Source: Kluyvera intermedia (GTDB lineage Bacteria > Pseudomonadota > Gammaproteobacteria > Enterobacterales > Enterobacteriaceae). From it: DNA of 62,151 nt. A program made the translations under genes and the position numbers. Of this stretch, positions 27,337 to 36,211 are shown piece after piece. The notes beneath the pieces were generated by a model. That model did not search any database and had not been told where the DNA came from. It saw only the letters and a list, made by a program, of their open reading frames with translations. Each line of letters begins with the position of its first letter. Within the stretch, counting starts at the first letter, position 1. The stretch is taken from the NCBI RefSeq assembly GCF_021440345.1, contig NZ_JAKCNS010000074.1, forward strand, positions 1-62,151. The letters are read 5' to 3'.

Positions 27337-28859
27337 AGATACGCTCACAGGTTGGAATGGTTTTAAACCTCGATAAATGCATCGGCTGCCACACCTGCTC
27401 CGTGACCTGTAAAAACGTCTGGAGCAGCCGTGAAGGGATGGAGTACGCCTGGTTTAACAACGTGGAAACCAAACCCGGCATCGGCTTTCCTAAAGACTGG
27501 GAAAATCAGGAAAAATGGCAAGGCGGCTGGGTGCGCGGCATTACCGGTAAGCTGACCCCGCGCATGGGCGGCCGCGTGAACGTGCTGGCTAAAATCTTCG
27601 CCAACCCGCTGATCCCCGGTATCGACGACTACTACGAGCCGTTTACCTACGACTATCAGCATTTGCACAACGCGCCGGAAGGCAAAAACCAGCCTACCGC
27701 CCGCCCGCGCTCGCTGATTAGCGGTCAGCGGATGAACAAAATCGAATGGGGCCCGAACTGGGAAGAATTGCTCGGCGGCGAGTTTGAAAAACGCGCCCAC
27801 GACCAAAACTTCAACGCCATGCAAAAGGAGATGTACGGTCAATTCGAAAACACCTTCATGATGTACCTGCCGCGCTTGTGCGAACACTGTCTCAACCCAA
27901 GCTGTGTCGCCACCTGCCCGAGCGGCGCCATCTACAAGCGTGAAGAAGATGGCATTGTGCTGATCGATCAGGATAAATGCCGCGGCTGGCGGATGTGCAT
28001 CAGCGGCTGTCCGTACAAAAAAATCTACTTCAACTGGAAAAGCGGTAAGTCAGAGAAATGCATTTTCTGCTATCCGCGTATTGAGTCCGGCCAACCGACG
28101 GTCTGTTCAGAAACCTGCGTCGGCCGCATTCGCTACCTCGGGGTGCTGCTGTACGATGCCGACCGCATTGAAGAAGCCGCCAGCACCGAGCGCGAAACCG
28201 ATCTGTATGAACGCCAGTGCGATGTGTTCCTCAACCCGCACGATCCGGCGGTGATTGAAGAAGCGCTGAAACAGGGCATCACGCAAAACACCCTCGACGC
28301 TGCCCAGCGCTCGCCGGTGTACAAAATGGCGATGGACTGGAAGCTGGCCCTGCCGCTGCACCCGGAATATCGTACGTTGCCAATGGTCTGGTACGTCCCA
28401 CCATTGTCACCAATTCAGTCCGTCGCCGACGCCGGCGGCCTGCCGAAATCTGACAGCATTCTGCCTGCGGTCGAAAGCCTGCGCATCCCGGTGCAGTATT
28501 TGGCCAACATGCTCAGCGCTGGCGACACGGGCCCGGTGCTGCGCGCCCTGAAACGCATGATGGCGATGCGCCACTACAAGCGTTCGCAGACGGTCGAAGG
28601 CGTCACCGATACCCGGGCGATTGAAGAAGTGGGCCTGAGCGTTGAGCAGGTCGAAGAGATGTACCGTTATCTGGCGATTGCTAACTACGAAGATCGCTTC
28701 GTGATCCCTACCAGCCACCGTGAAATGGCAGAAGATGCCTTCCCGGAGAAAAACGGCTGCGGCTTCACCTTCGGCGACGGCTGCCACGGGTCCGACACCA
28801 AGTTCAACCTGTTTAACAGCCATCGTATTGATGCCATCAACATCGGGGAGAAAGACTAA
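27333..28859 (+). CDS. narY: nitrate reductase Z, iron-sulfur beta subunit
   Basis: The 508-residue electron-transfer subunit links NarV haems to NarZ. Cysteine groups are CIGCHTCSVTCKNVW near the N-terminus, CEHCLNPSCVATCPSGAIY, CRGWRMCISGCPYKKIYF and CIFCYPRIESGQPTVCSETC. The Trp in CRGWRMC marks the position where one cluster is 3Fe-4S, as in NarH/NarY. The protein is slightly shorter than E. coli NarY (514) at the C-terminus. It overlaps narZ by ATGA and narW by one base (TAATG), so translation is coupled. Confidence 0.96.
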   Translation: MKIRSQVGMVLNLDKCIGCHTCSVTCKNVWSSREGMEYAWFNNVETKPGIGFPKDWENQEKWQGGWVRGITGKLTPRMGGRVNVLAKIFANPLIPGIDDYYEPFTYDYQHLHNAPEGKNQPTARPRSLISGQRMNKIEWGPNWEELLGGEFEKRAHDQNFNAMQKEMYGQFENTFMMYLPRLCEHCLNPSCVATCPSGAIYKREEDGIVLIDQDKCRGWRMCISGCPYKKIYFNWKSGKSEKCIFCYPRIESGQPTVCSETCVGRIRYLGVLLYDADRIEEAASTERETDLYERQCDVFLNPHDPAVIEEALKQGITQNTLDAAQRSPVYKMAMDWKLALPLHPEYRTLPMVWYVPPLSPIQSVADAGGLPKSDSILPAVESLRIPVQYLANMLSAGDTGPVLRALKRMMAMRHYKRSQTVEGVTDTRAIEEVGLSVEQVEEMYRYLAIANYEDRFVIPTSHREMAEDAFPEKNGCGFTFGDGCHGSDTKFNLFNSHRIDAINIGEKD

Positions 28860-29554
28860 TGCGGATCCTGAAAATCATCGGGCTGCTGCTGGAGTACCCC
28901 GATGAGCTCAGTTGGGAGAACAAAGACGAGCTGTTCTCCCTTATCGACAGCGATGCCCCGGCGCTGCGTCCCTTCCTCGAGCAGCATCTGGGCGTGGCGC
29001 TGCTCGATAAGCAGGCCGAATGGTGCGAAATCTTCGAGCGCGGCCGCGCCACCTCGCTGCTGCTGTTCGAGCACGTGCACGCCGAGTCGCGCGATCGCGG
29101 CCAGGCGATGGTCGAGCTGATGACCCAGTATGAACAGGTCGGTTTGCAGCTGGATTGCCGCGAGCTGCCTGACTATCTGCCGCTGTATCTCGAATATCTC
29201 AGCATTCTGCCCGAGGAGCAGGCGCGCGAAGGCTTGCAGAACGTGGCGCCGATTCTGGCGCTGCTCGGCGGGCGGTTGAAACAGCGCCAGGCACCTTGGT
29301 ATCAGCTGTTCGATACCCTGCTGGCGTTGGCCAACACCTCATTATCAAGTGACAGTGTCACTAAACAGGTGGCGGGTGAAGCACGCGATGACACCCGCCA
29401 GGCGCTGGATGCGGTATGGGAAGAGGAGCAGGTGAAGTTTATCGAAGATAACGCCACCGCCTGCGACAGTTCCCCGCTGCAGAGCTATCAACGACGCTTT
29501 AGCCAGGACGTGGCGCCACAGTATGTGGACGTCCGTGCGGGAGGCCCGAAATGA
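28859..29554 (+). CDS. narW: nitrate reductase Z assembly chaperone
   Basis: The 231-residue soluble protein is the NarJ/NarW-type system-specific chaperone. It helps load the molybdenum cofactor into NarZ and holds the NarZY complex until it docks on NarV. Family features are the opening [37 protein letters not shown] and [16 protein letters not shown]. It matches E. coli NarW in length. It starts on the narY stop codon (TAATG) and overlaps narV by ATGA. Confidence 0.95.
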   Translation: MRILKIIGLLLEYPDELSWENKDELFSLIDSDAPALRPFLEQHLGVALLDKQAEWCEIFERGRATSLLLFEHVHAESRDRGQAMVELMTQYEQVGLQLDCRELPDYLPLYLEYLSILPEEQAREGLQNVAPILALLGGRLKQRQAPWYQLFDTLLALANTSLSSDSVTKQVAGEARDDTRQALDAVWEEEQVKFIEDNATACDSSPLQSYQRRFSQDVAPQYVDVRAGGPK

Positions 29555-30231
29555 TACAGTACCTCAACGTCTTCTTTTACGATATTTACCCCTACCTGTG
29601 CGGCACGGTGTTTCTGTTGGGCAGCTGGCTGCGCTACGACTACGGGCAGTACACCTGGCGCGCCTCCTCAAGCCAAATGCTCGACAAACGTGGCATGGTG
29701 CTATGGTCAAACCTGTTCCACGTCGGCATTCTGGGGATCTTCTTTGGCCACTTCTTCGGCATGCTGACGCCGCACTGGGTCTATGAGTCCTGGCTGCCGC
29801 TGTCGCAGAAACAGCTGATGGCGATGATTCTCGGCGGCGCCTGCGGCGTGTTGACGCTGGTCGGCGGCGCGGGTCTGTTGATTCGTCGCCTCACCAACCC
29901 GCGCATTCGCGCTACGTCCAGCACCGCCGATATCCTGATCCTCAGCATTCTGTTGATTCAGTGCTGCCTTGGCCTCTCCACCATTCCGTTCTCCGCCCAG
30001 CATCCGGACGGCAGTGAAATGTTGAAACTGGTGAACTGGGCGCAGGCGGTGGTCACCTTCCACGGCGGCGCTTCGGCTCATCTCGATGGCGTGGCATGGG
30101 TTTATCGCGTGCATCTGGTGCTGGGGATGACCATATTCCTGCTGTTCCCGTTCACGCGTCTGGTTCACGTCTGGAGCGCGCCAATCGAATATCTGACCCG
30201 CCGTTATCAGGTAGTTCGTTCTCGTCGATAA
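29551..30231 (+). CDS. narV: nitrate reductase Z, cytochrome b gamma subunit
   Basis: The 226-residue membrane subunit has five helices and two b haems and oxidises quinol. Haem-ligand His are seen in [18 protein letters not shown] (helix 2) and in [20 protein letters not shown] and VHVWSAP near the C-terminus. Length and sequence match E. coli NarV. It is the last gene of the cluster and is followed by a rho-independent terminator about 20 bases after its stop. Confidence 0.95.
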   Translation: MIQYLNVFFYDIYPYLCGTVFLLGSWLRYDYGQYTWRASSSQMLDKRGMVLWSNLFHVGILGIFFGHFFGMLTPHWVYESWLPLSQKQLMAMILGGACGVLTLVGGAGLLIRRLTNPRIRATSSTADILILSILLIQCCLGLSTIPFSAQHPDGSEMLKLVNWAQAVVTFHGGASAHLDGVAWVYRVHLVLGMTIFLLFPFTRLVHVWSAPIEYLTRRYQVVRSRR

Positions 30232-30250
30232 CCGTATTATTAAATAGCCG

Positions 30251-30282
30251 ACCCGGCCGAGCACAGCGACGCCGGGTTTTTT
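30251..30282 (+). terminator. terminator of narUZYWV
   Basis: ACCCGGC and GCCGGGT form a 7-bp stem with a 13-nt loop followed by a T run, 20 bases after narV. Confidence 0.85.
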
Positions 30283-30467
30283 ATGCCACCAGAAAATTCT
30301 AAACGCTGACTCAACAACAATATTCTTTGTCTTCCTTAATTAAAATATCACGCTATATTACCCTCACGAAATGGATAACAACCAACGAGGTGAAGAAACA
30401 CATCATTTACCGCCCTGTTCTCCTCACGGCGATAAATATCAGTCAGCACGGCCAATTTATTAATAAT

Positions 30468-30645
30468 CTTGTTATGGCGAGGCTCCTGAACAAACATAAG
30501 TTATCGCCCTGGTGGTATCGAGAGAGACCATCGCAGGGAAATACAGGCATCCATCGAATCAAGGTGTTGCCAAGATAACTTCTGACGGTATAGACCGTAC
30601 AGATACGTTGTTCAGTGCTAAAACCGGGACGTAGGGATTCTTCTC
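30468..30645 (+). promoter_or_regulatory. M-box (ykoK) magnesium riboswitch
   Basis: The 5' side reads GTTATGGCGAGGCTCCTG (30471-30488), matching the conserved M-box word GGTGAGGCTCCT. About 130 bases later, TTCAGTGCTAAAACCGGGAC (30611-30630) and GTAGGGATTC match the conserved 3' block CAGTGCTAAAGC...ACGA. Between them are paired arms with the usual CGCC and GCC words. The element precedes mgtE, the classic M-box target. Such RNAs sense Mg2+ and switch off transporter expression when it is plentiful. This is recognition by eye, without a covariance search. Confidence 0.8.
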
Positions 30646-30665
30646 AGCTCTTCCAGTTTTGTTCG

Positions 30666-30691
30666 CCCTATAAGCGCGTTTTTCTATAGGG
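30666..30691 (+). promoter_or_regulatory. ribosome-site hairpin, likely expression platform of the M-box
   Basis: CCCTATA (30666-30672) pairs with TATAGGG (30685-30691). The second arm contains the AGGG Shine-Dalgarno of mgtE, whose ATG is at 30700. The hairpin would hide the ribosome site, which suggests translational control. No rho-independent terminator is seen in the leader. Confidence 0.6.
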
Positions 30692-30699
30692 AATTTCCA

Positions 30700-31713
30700 A
30701 TGTCACATATTCAAGCAACAGCACCGTTCTACCCAACCGAGCAGCACGCCAGCGATATTATCTCGAACTATATGTCCAGAGATTTTATTTCCCTGCCCGA
30801 ACATCTGAATGTAAAAGAAGCGCGGGAGCTTTTTTTACAGATATTAAATGACGATCATTTCCCGTGCGCGGTATTTGTCGTCGACGGTGAAAACCTGCGC
30901 GGTATATTATCAACGCGCAAATTACTGCAAGCCGCCGATGATAATCAGCCACTGACGCAATTAATCACCACCACCCTATTTCACGTTGGCCCGCAGGATG
31001 CGAGATCCGTTGCCGCGAGCTTAATTGAAAAACACCATCTGACTCTGCTGCCGGTTATCGATAACGGTAAGCTTATCGGCTGCCTGAACGAAAAAGAGAT
31101 CGCTCAGCTGCTTGAGGATGAAGTAACGGAAGATGCGCAGCTCCAGGGCGCCACCCTGCCGCTGGATAAACCGTATCTGGACATCAGTCCGGTGATGCTG
31201 TGGAAGAAACGCGCGGTGTGGCTGCTGCTGCTGTTTATCGCCGAAGCCTACACCAGCAGCGTGATTCAGCATTTCGAAGAGGCGCTGGAGTCGGCCATTG
31301 CGCTGGCCTTCTTTATCCCACTGCTGATTGGGACCGGCGGCAACAGCGGTACGCAGATAACCTCGACGCTGGTGCGCGCCATGGCGCTGGGCGAAGTCGG
31401 CCTGCGTGACCTTGGGCGGATTTTACGCAAAGAGATGTCGACGGCGGTGCTGGTGGCTATCACGCTCGGGACCGCCGGTTGTATCCGGGCATGGATGATG
31501 GGCATTGGCCCGGAAATCACCTTTATCGTCAGCCTGACGCTGGTGTGCGTCACGCTGTGGAGTGCGGTGGTGTCATCGGTCATTCCGCTGGTGATTAAGC
31601 GTTTGGGGATTGACCCGGCAGTGGTTTCCGCACCGTTTATCGCCACGCTGATTGACGGCACCGGGCTGATTATTTACTTCAAAATTGCCCAACATTTCTT
31701 AGGTTTGAACTAA
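30700..31713 (+). CDS. mgtE: MgtE-type magnesium transporter, short form
   Basis: The 337-residue protein has a CBS domain pair (about residues 20-145, with YMSRDFISLPEHLNVKEA and LLPVIDNGKLIGCLNEKEI) and then five membrane helices with the MgtE pore signature PLLIGTGGNSGTQITSTLVRA split across helices 2 and 3. It lacks the N-terminal superhelical MgtE_N domain, so it is about 110 residues shorter than classical MgtE of about 450 residues. It imports Mg2+ (and perhaps Co2+) through the inner membrane. It sits alone behind the M-box riboswitch, so low-magnesium induction is expected. Confidence 0.9.
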   Translation: MSHIQATAPFYPTEQHASDIISNYMSRDFISLPEHLNVKEARELFLQILNDDHFPCAVFVVDGENLRGILSTRKLLQAADDNQPLTQLITTTLFHVGPQDARSVAASLIEKHHLTLLPVIDNGKLIGCLNEKEIAQLLEDEVTEDAQLQGATLPLDKPYLDISPVMLWKKRAVWLLLLFIAEAYTSSVIQHFEEALESAIALAFFIPLLIGTGGNSGTQITSTLVRAMALGEVGLRDLGRILRKEMSTAVLVAITLGTAGCIRAWMMGIGPEITFIVSLTLVCVTLWSAVVSSVIPLVIKRLGIDPAVVSAPFIATLIDGTGLIIYFKIAQHFLGLN

Positions 31714-31733
31714 GTCGTCATAACGCACGACAT

Positions 31734-32534
31734 CTAGCCTAAAACAAACGTATCACCGGTTGCCGGAGAGATAACCTCCGGCAGCCACATTTTCCCCCAC
31801 GCGCCGGTGCAGTGGCAGGCCATGATCTTATCGGGCTTAAGCGCCTGCAAGAAACGTCTCACCTGCCACAGTTCGCGCGGCAACGCGCTGCGCAGATGTA
31901 AACCGCCAATCAGCGCGTGAACGTGCTGGATGCCGGTGATGTTCTGGCAGTGGCGCACAATATTGATCAACCCGCGATGCCCACAGCCGGTGATTATCAC
32001 CAAACCGCGATCCGACAGATAAATCAGCACGCCCTCATCGCTCACATAGTCCGTCGCCGCCGACTGCCCACCAAGCACCCCATAGGCCCGCGGTTTCTCT
32101 ACCGCAATTTCTCCCGACCAGATAAAGCGATCGCTAATCTGCACCGGCGTGCGGCTGTACTCCACGCGGTGGCGCGAATAATCGATATCGAGGGAAAGTT
32201 TTTTGATTTTGCGCTGAAAGCCAGGAAGTGACAGCGCCGCGTAGCGTTCATGCCCGACGTCGGGGTGACAGATGATCCGGCTATTCTCCGCCAACCACGG
32301 TACGCCGCCGCAGTGATCGTAGTGGCCGTGGGAAAGCACCGTAGCGGTTAGATCGCTCAGATCCACACCCATCAGCGCCGCGTTGTGCAGGAAGCTGTCG
32401 TCGGGGCCGGTGTCGAACAAAATAGAGGTGCTGTCATCGTGGAGAAGCAGGCTAAGCCCGGCTTTTGCGCGCAGCGTTTCGTTAGCGCGGACGGCGCGGT
32501 GGTTTTCCAGCAGGACCTTAAGCGTGAGTGCCAT
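31734..32534 (-). CDS. MBL-fold metallo-hydrolase
   Basis: The 266-residue protein has the metal-binding SHGHYDHCGG motif at about residues 68-77, an upstream LFDTGPDDSFL strand, and a second site in GCGHRGLINI and IGGLHLR. The best fit is the group annotated as 7,8-dihydropterin-6-yl-methyl-4-(beta-D-ribofuranosyl)aminobenzene 5'-phosphate synthase-like MBL proteins; the true substrate is unknown. No signal peptide is seen. It converges on mgtE and lies upstream-adjacent to nhoA on the same strand, about 75 bases apart. Confidence 0.85.
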   Translation of the reverse strand: MALTLKVLLENHRAVRANETLRAKAGLSLLLHDDSTSILFDTGPDDSFLHNAALMGVDLSDLTATVLSHGHYDHCGGVPWLAENSRIICHPDVGHERYAALSLPGFQRKIKKLSLDIDYSRHRVEYSRTPVQISDRFIWSGEIAVEKPRAYGVLGGQSAATDYVSDEGVLIYLSDRGLVIITGCGHRGLINIVRHCQNITGIQHVHALIGGLHLRSALPRELWQVRRFLQALKPDKIMACHCTGAWGKMWLPEVISPATGDTFVLG

Positions 32535-32610
32535 GTGTTTTCTTCCCTGAACAATGAAACTCTGAGTCTAATCGGCGCGAGCAGGACGCACAGCGCCAAT
32601 TAAGGGGATG

Positions 32611-33456
32611 TTACTTCCCGGCATCCGGATGGGTATCAAACGCCGCCATCACCGCCGCCAGTTCAGCGACGCTAAAGCCATGTTTTGGATCGTCAACGCC
32701 CAGCCCAAAGCGGCTTTGCAGCGCTTCATACAATGCTGGAACATCCGGGAAATCCACCTTCTCCACCACGTGGTTTTTATCCCAGTGGGTAAAATGGAAA
32801 TTGGTGAGCGTCATTTTACCGCCGTCCGGCAGATGGCGGCACATCAACAGATGGTGACGGAAATGGGACTGCGGCCAGTGTGCCGACCAGAAGTTACCCA
32901 TCACATAGTCGGAAGCATATTGACGGCCAAGATCGAAGTGGTACATCGACTGCCAATGGTCGTGATGGTTGAACTGTAGGATCCATTCCTGATTTTCATA
33001 CAGCAGGCGGTAATCACCGTGCGGCGTGGTCTGCACAATGTCGGCCAATAGTTTGATTGGCGCAGTCAGCGTCTGGCCGCCAAAACCGACATCGGCAATC
33101 CAGCGTTCGCCGTCGGTCTCCACCAGCAACAAACGGTGGGTACGCGGCGGCATCTGCGGCGGATGCGCCAGCACCACGCGGCCCAGCAGACTGCGAACGT
33201 TAAAACCTATCTCGCGCAGCGCGCGCTCAAACAGGCCGTTTTGTTCAAAGCAATAACCGCCGCGACGAGCATTGACCAGCTTATCTTCCAGCGCCTGATC
33301 GTCGAGATGCATCTCGCGCGGCAGCAGCACATCAAGGTTTTCAAAGGGGATGGCGCCGTTATGATGAAGATGCAAACTGCGCAGCGTCTCGATTGAGACA
33401 TCGGGGGTGCCCGTCCAACCCAGACGAGCGAAATAGGCGTTTAAAAAGCGGGTCAT
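32611..33456 (-). CDS. nhoA: arylamine N-acetyltransferase / N-hydroxyarylamine O-acetyltransferase
   Basis: The 281-residue cytoplasmic enzyme transfers acetyl from acetyl-CoA to arylamines and N-hydroxyarylamines and activates some nitroaromatic mutagens. It matches E. coli NhoA in length. The catalytic triad is Cys69 (RGGYCFEQN), His107 (RTHRLLLV) and Asp122 (IADVGFGG). The start at 33456 (MTRFLNAYFARLGW) matches the family; a Met five codons upstream is less likely. In E. coli nhoA lies close to the narUZYWV cluster, so its position here is conserved. Confidence 0.95.
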   Translation of the reverse strand: MTRFLNAYFARLGWTGTPDVSIETLRSLHLHHNGAIPFENLDVLLPREMHLDDQALEDKLVNARRGGYCFEQNGLFERALREIGFNVRSLLGRVVLAHPPQMPPRTHRLLLVETDGERWIADVGFGGQTLTAPIKLLADIVQTTPHGDYRLLYENQEWILQFNHHDHWQSMYHFDLGRQYASDYVMGNFWSAHWPQSHFRHHLLMCRHLPDGGKMTLTNFHFTHWDKNHVVEKVDFPDVPALYEALQSRFGLGVDDPKHGFSVAELAAVMAAFDTHPDAGK

Positions 33457-33535
33457 CAATGCCTCCAGCATTCTGTTTCCGTACTTTATAGCCTATTTTC
33501 GCCCCCGCATTGACTGTTTTGTGCGATCGGTTGAG

Positions 33536-35188
33536 CTAGCGTGTATTGCGCTGCATCAGCGCTAAGGCACTGAGCATTAACGCCAGTCCGACAAACAACG
33601 TCAGGCTGGCCATCGCCATGCCCTGTCCCACCGAACCCTGTTCAAACTGCCGCCAGATAAACACCGCCACGGTCTGTGTCCCGGCTGGAGCCAGCAGCAA
33701 TGAGGTCACCAGCTCACGGGAAGCGACGGCAAAGACCATCAGCATTGCCGCCAGCAGCGCCGGAAACACCAGCGGCAACACAATCAGCCGCAGCGCCTGG
33801 AACGACGACGCCCCGTGAACCCGCGCCGCCGGTTCCAGATTGGTGCCCAATTGCCGTAGCGCACTGCCGACATAGCGCACCGGCCACGGCAGTAGCAGAC
33901 AGCAATAAGAGAGCAGCAGCATAAACCACGTGTTATACGGCGACAGCGGCCAGAACGGCTGATTCCACAGCAAAATCAGCCCGACACCCACCACCACGCC
34001 GGGAAGCGCGGCGGGCATCAGCGACAGCGCATCGATAATCGCGCTGCCTTTGATCTTTTGCACCAATACCAACCAGGCCGCCACCAGCCCGAGCAGACCA
34101 ACAATCAGCGCCGAGGCCAGCGCCAGCGATAAACTGGTGCCCAGCGCCGACAGCGCATCGCCCTGCTGGGCAAACAGCGCGCCAAAGTGATGCCAGGTAA
34201 AGTTATCGCCGCTCAGGCCGCCCGATAACGTGCTCATTAGGCTGGTCGCCACCATCGACGCCCCCGGCAGCAGCACCGCCAGCGCGCCAATCGTCGCCAT
34301 CAGTAAGACGGCGGGCAGCGTCATCCAACCTAGCGCCGCCCCGCTGTTTTCACCCGGTTTGCCGGTGACGCTGGTCACTTCCGTATTGCCGGTAAGCCGC
34401 TTTTGCAGCCACCAGGCCAGCAGCGCCACGGTAATCAACAACACCGACAGCAGCGATGCGCCGGTGAGATCAATCGGCCAATCGGCGAGTTTTTTCTCAA
34501 TGCCAACGGTCAACATCACCACCCCGGCCCGCGAGCCTAACGCCGCCGGCACACCGTACTCTTCAATCGCCAGCGTAAAGGCTAGCAGCATCCCGGCGGC
34601 CAACGCCGGAGAGAGCATTGGCAGCGTCACGTGCCAGAACGCCTGCCCGCTGTTCGCTCCGTGCACCCGGGCGACGGTCGCCAGCCGCTGCCCGCTCGCC
34701 AGCAGGCTGCGAGAGACCGCAAAGTAGACCACCGGGAAGATATTGAGCGTCATCACCAGCACAATACCCAAGCGACTAAACAGCAGATCGTTAAGATCCC
34801 AGCCGGTGAGCTGCTGCAGATAGCCGTTATGCTGGAGTACCAGCATCCACGACAGCGCGGCGATATAAGGCGGCGTGAGAAAAGGGATCAAAAACAGCAA
34901 ATCCCACAGCTTAGGCAGCGGCAGGTTAAACAGCCCGCGCAGGACGCCGAGCGGCAGGCCGATTAACACGCTCACCAGCGCCACGCCACAGGCAATCCAC
35001 AGCGTACCGCCGAGCATCGGCAGCAACTGCGGATCGTTTAGCAACGCGGATATTCCGCTAAACGGCGCACTCAGCGACCCGGCGCTAAAGTGTGGGAATA
35101 TGGCTTGCAGGAGAATAAAGAAAAGCGGCAACGCCACCAGCACGACCAATGCGGCAAGCGTAGCGCTGGAAATAAGTTTTTGTTTCAC
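33536..35188 (-). CDS. ABC importer permease, two fused halves (FbpB-type)
   Basis: The 550-residue inner-membrane protein has about twelve helices and two copies of the EAA-type cytoplasmic loop, seen in VARVHGANSGQAFWHVTLP and AARVHGASSFQALRLIVLPL. The doubled layout is that of FbpB/ThiP/PhnU-type permeases. It is third in a same-strand set with an ATPase and a periplasmic binding protein. The GTG at 35188 is chosen because AAGGA precedes it by six bases and it gives a normal N-terminus; upstream codons overlap nothing useful. The substrate is probably ferric iron or a phosphonate-like compound, inferred from the family. Confidence 0.85.
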   Translation of the reverse strand: MKQKLISSATLAALVVLVALPLFFILLQAIFPHFSAGSLSAPFSGISALLNDPQLLPMLGGTLWIACGVALVSVLIGLPLGVLRGLFNLPLPKLWDLLFLIPFLTPPYIAALSWMLVLQHNGYLQQLTGWDLNDLLFSRLGIVLVMTLNIFPVVYFAVSRSLLASGQRLATVARVHGANSGQAFWHVTLPMLSPALAAGMLLAFTLAIEEYGVPAALGSRAGVVMLTVGIEKKLADWPIDLTGASLLSVLLITVALLAWWLQKRLTGNTEVTSVTGKPGENSGAALGWMTLPAVLLMATIGALAVLLPGASMVATSLMSTLSGGLSGDNFTWHHFGALFAQQGDALSALGTSLSLALASALIVGLLGLVAAWLVLVQKIKGSAIIDALSLMPAALPGVVVGVGLILLWNQPFWPLSPYNTWFMLLLSYCCLLLPWPVRYVGSALRQLGTNLEPAARVHGASSFQALRLIVLPLVFPALLAAMLMVFAVASRELVTSLLLAPAGTQTVAVFIWRQFEQGSVGQGMAMASLTLFVGLALMLSALALMQRNTR

Positions 35189-35251
35189 CCGATTGTCCTT
35201 CGGTGACGAGAAGCCCGGCGGCCTTACGCCTGACCGGGCCACAAAGAGGAA

Positions 35252-36211
35252 TTACTGACCGAACAAACCGTTGAAGCGGGACAGGACCGCGCTGCGCTCG
35301 CTGCTGCCATCGCTGGTGGTCGGCAGAATTTTCAGCTCGCCCAACAGCGGGCGTTTTGCCTGCACATCGCTGCGCGCGGGCATCAGCCACGCATCGGCCA
35401 CCATCGCCTGGCCTTCTGGCGACAGCACGTAATCGACAAAAGCTTTCGCGTCATCCGCGTGCTGAGTGGTTTTGAGGATCATCATCGGACGCGGCGCAAT
35501 CACCGTCCCGCTGGCCGGGAAAATCACCTTCAGCGATTCGCCCTGCGCAATATTGCCATAGGAGACATAGTCCACCGCGCCGAACACCGCCGCTTTCGCG
35601 CCCTGCATCACCGGCGTCACCGCTTGCGCATTCGGGCCGCTCACCACCATGCCATTCTTTTTCAGCGCCTCAAACAGCGTCCAGGCTTTGTCCCCTAACC
35701 CATTTTGTAACCCGATCAGCAAATCCAACGATGCGCCAGAAAGCGCCGGGTCTGGCGTGGTCACCTTATCTTTAAACGCCGCTTCGGTCAGATCGCGCCA
35801 CTCTTTTGGTTCCGGGGTGCCGCTTTTACTGTTCCACACGATCCCTAACGCCGAAATTCCCTGCGCCACGTAGTCCGCCGATTTCAGCGCCGCCGGAACC
35901 TTATCAGCATTACCGCTCTGATACGGCAGCAGCCAGCCGCGGTGGTGTAAGTCTTCCGCCGTGTCCCACGATGCGGAGATCAGCACATCGGCCTGTGGAT
36001 TGGCCTGTTCGGCCTCCAGACGCGCCATCACCTTGCCGGTGGTGGCCTGGAAAATATTCACCTTCACGCCGGTTTTCTTCTCGTAACCGCTGGCGAGACT
36101 TTTCGCCAGCGAACCTGGGCCCGCGGTATACACGGTCAGCGCATGGGCGCTGGAAATCATGGTGGCAGATAACATCATGGCAAGTGCAACGCCCTGTTTA
36201 ATGGATTTCAT
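35252..36211 (-). CDS. periplasmic substrate-binding protein of ABC importer (FbpA-like)
   Basis: The 319-residue protein starts at 36211 with a Sec signal peptide (MKSIKQGVALAMMLSAT, cleavage after SAHA), then LTVYTAGPGSLAKSLASGYE, a family 1/6-type binding fold. Segments such as NPQADVLISASWDTAEDL and ILKTTQHADDAKAFVDYVLS match iron(III)- and 2-aminoethylphosphonate-type binding proteins. The double-Tyr iron motif of true FbpA is not obvious, so phosphonate or another anion is possible. Its start overlaps the ATPase stop by four bases (ATGA). Confidence 0.85.
   Translation of the reverse strand: MKSIKQGVALAMMLSATMISSAHALTVYTAGPGSLAKSLASGYEKKTGVKVNIFQATTGKVMARLEAEQANPQADVLISASWDTAEDLHHRGWLLPYQSGNADKVPAALKSADYVAQGISALGIVWNSKSGTPEPKEWRDLTEAAFKDKVTTPDPALSGASLDLLIGLQNGLGDKAWTLFEALKKNGMVVSGPNAQAVTPVMQGAKAAVFGAVDYVSYGNIAQGESLKVIFPASGTVIAPRPMMILKTTQHADDAKAFVDYVLSPEGQAMVADAWLMPARSDVQAKRPLLGELKILPTTSDGSSERSAVLSRFNGLFGQ

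Noticed and set aside
30327-30578. An 83-codon ORF upstream of mgtE.
   Set aside because: It overlaps the riboswitch, has no ribosome site and no protein-like pattern; the RNA interpretation explains the sequence better.
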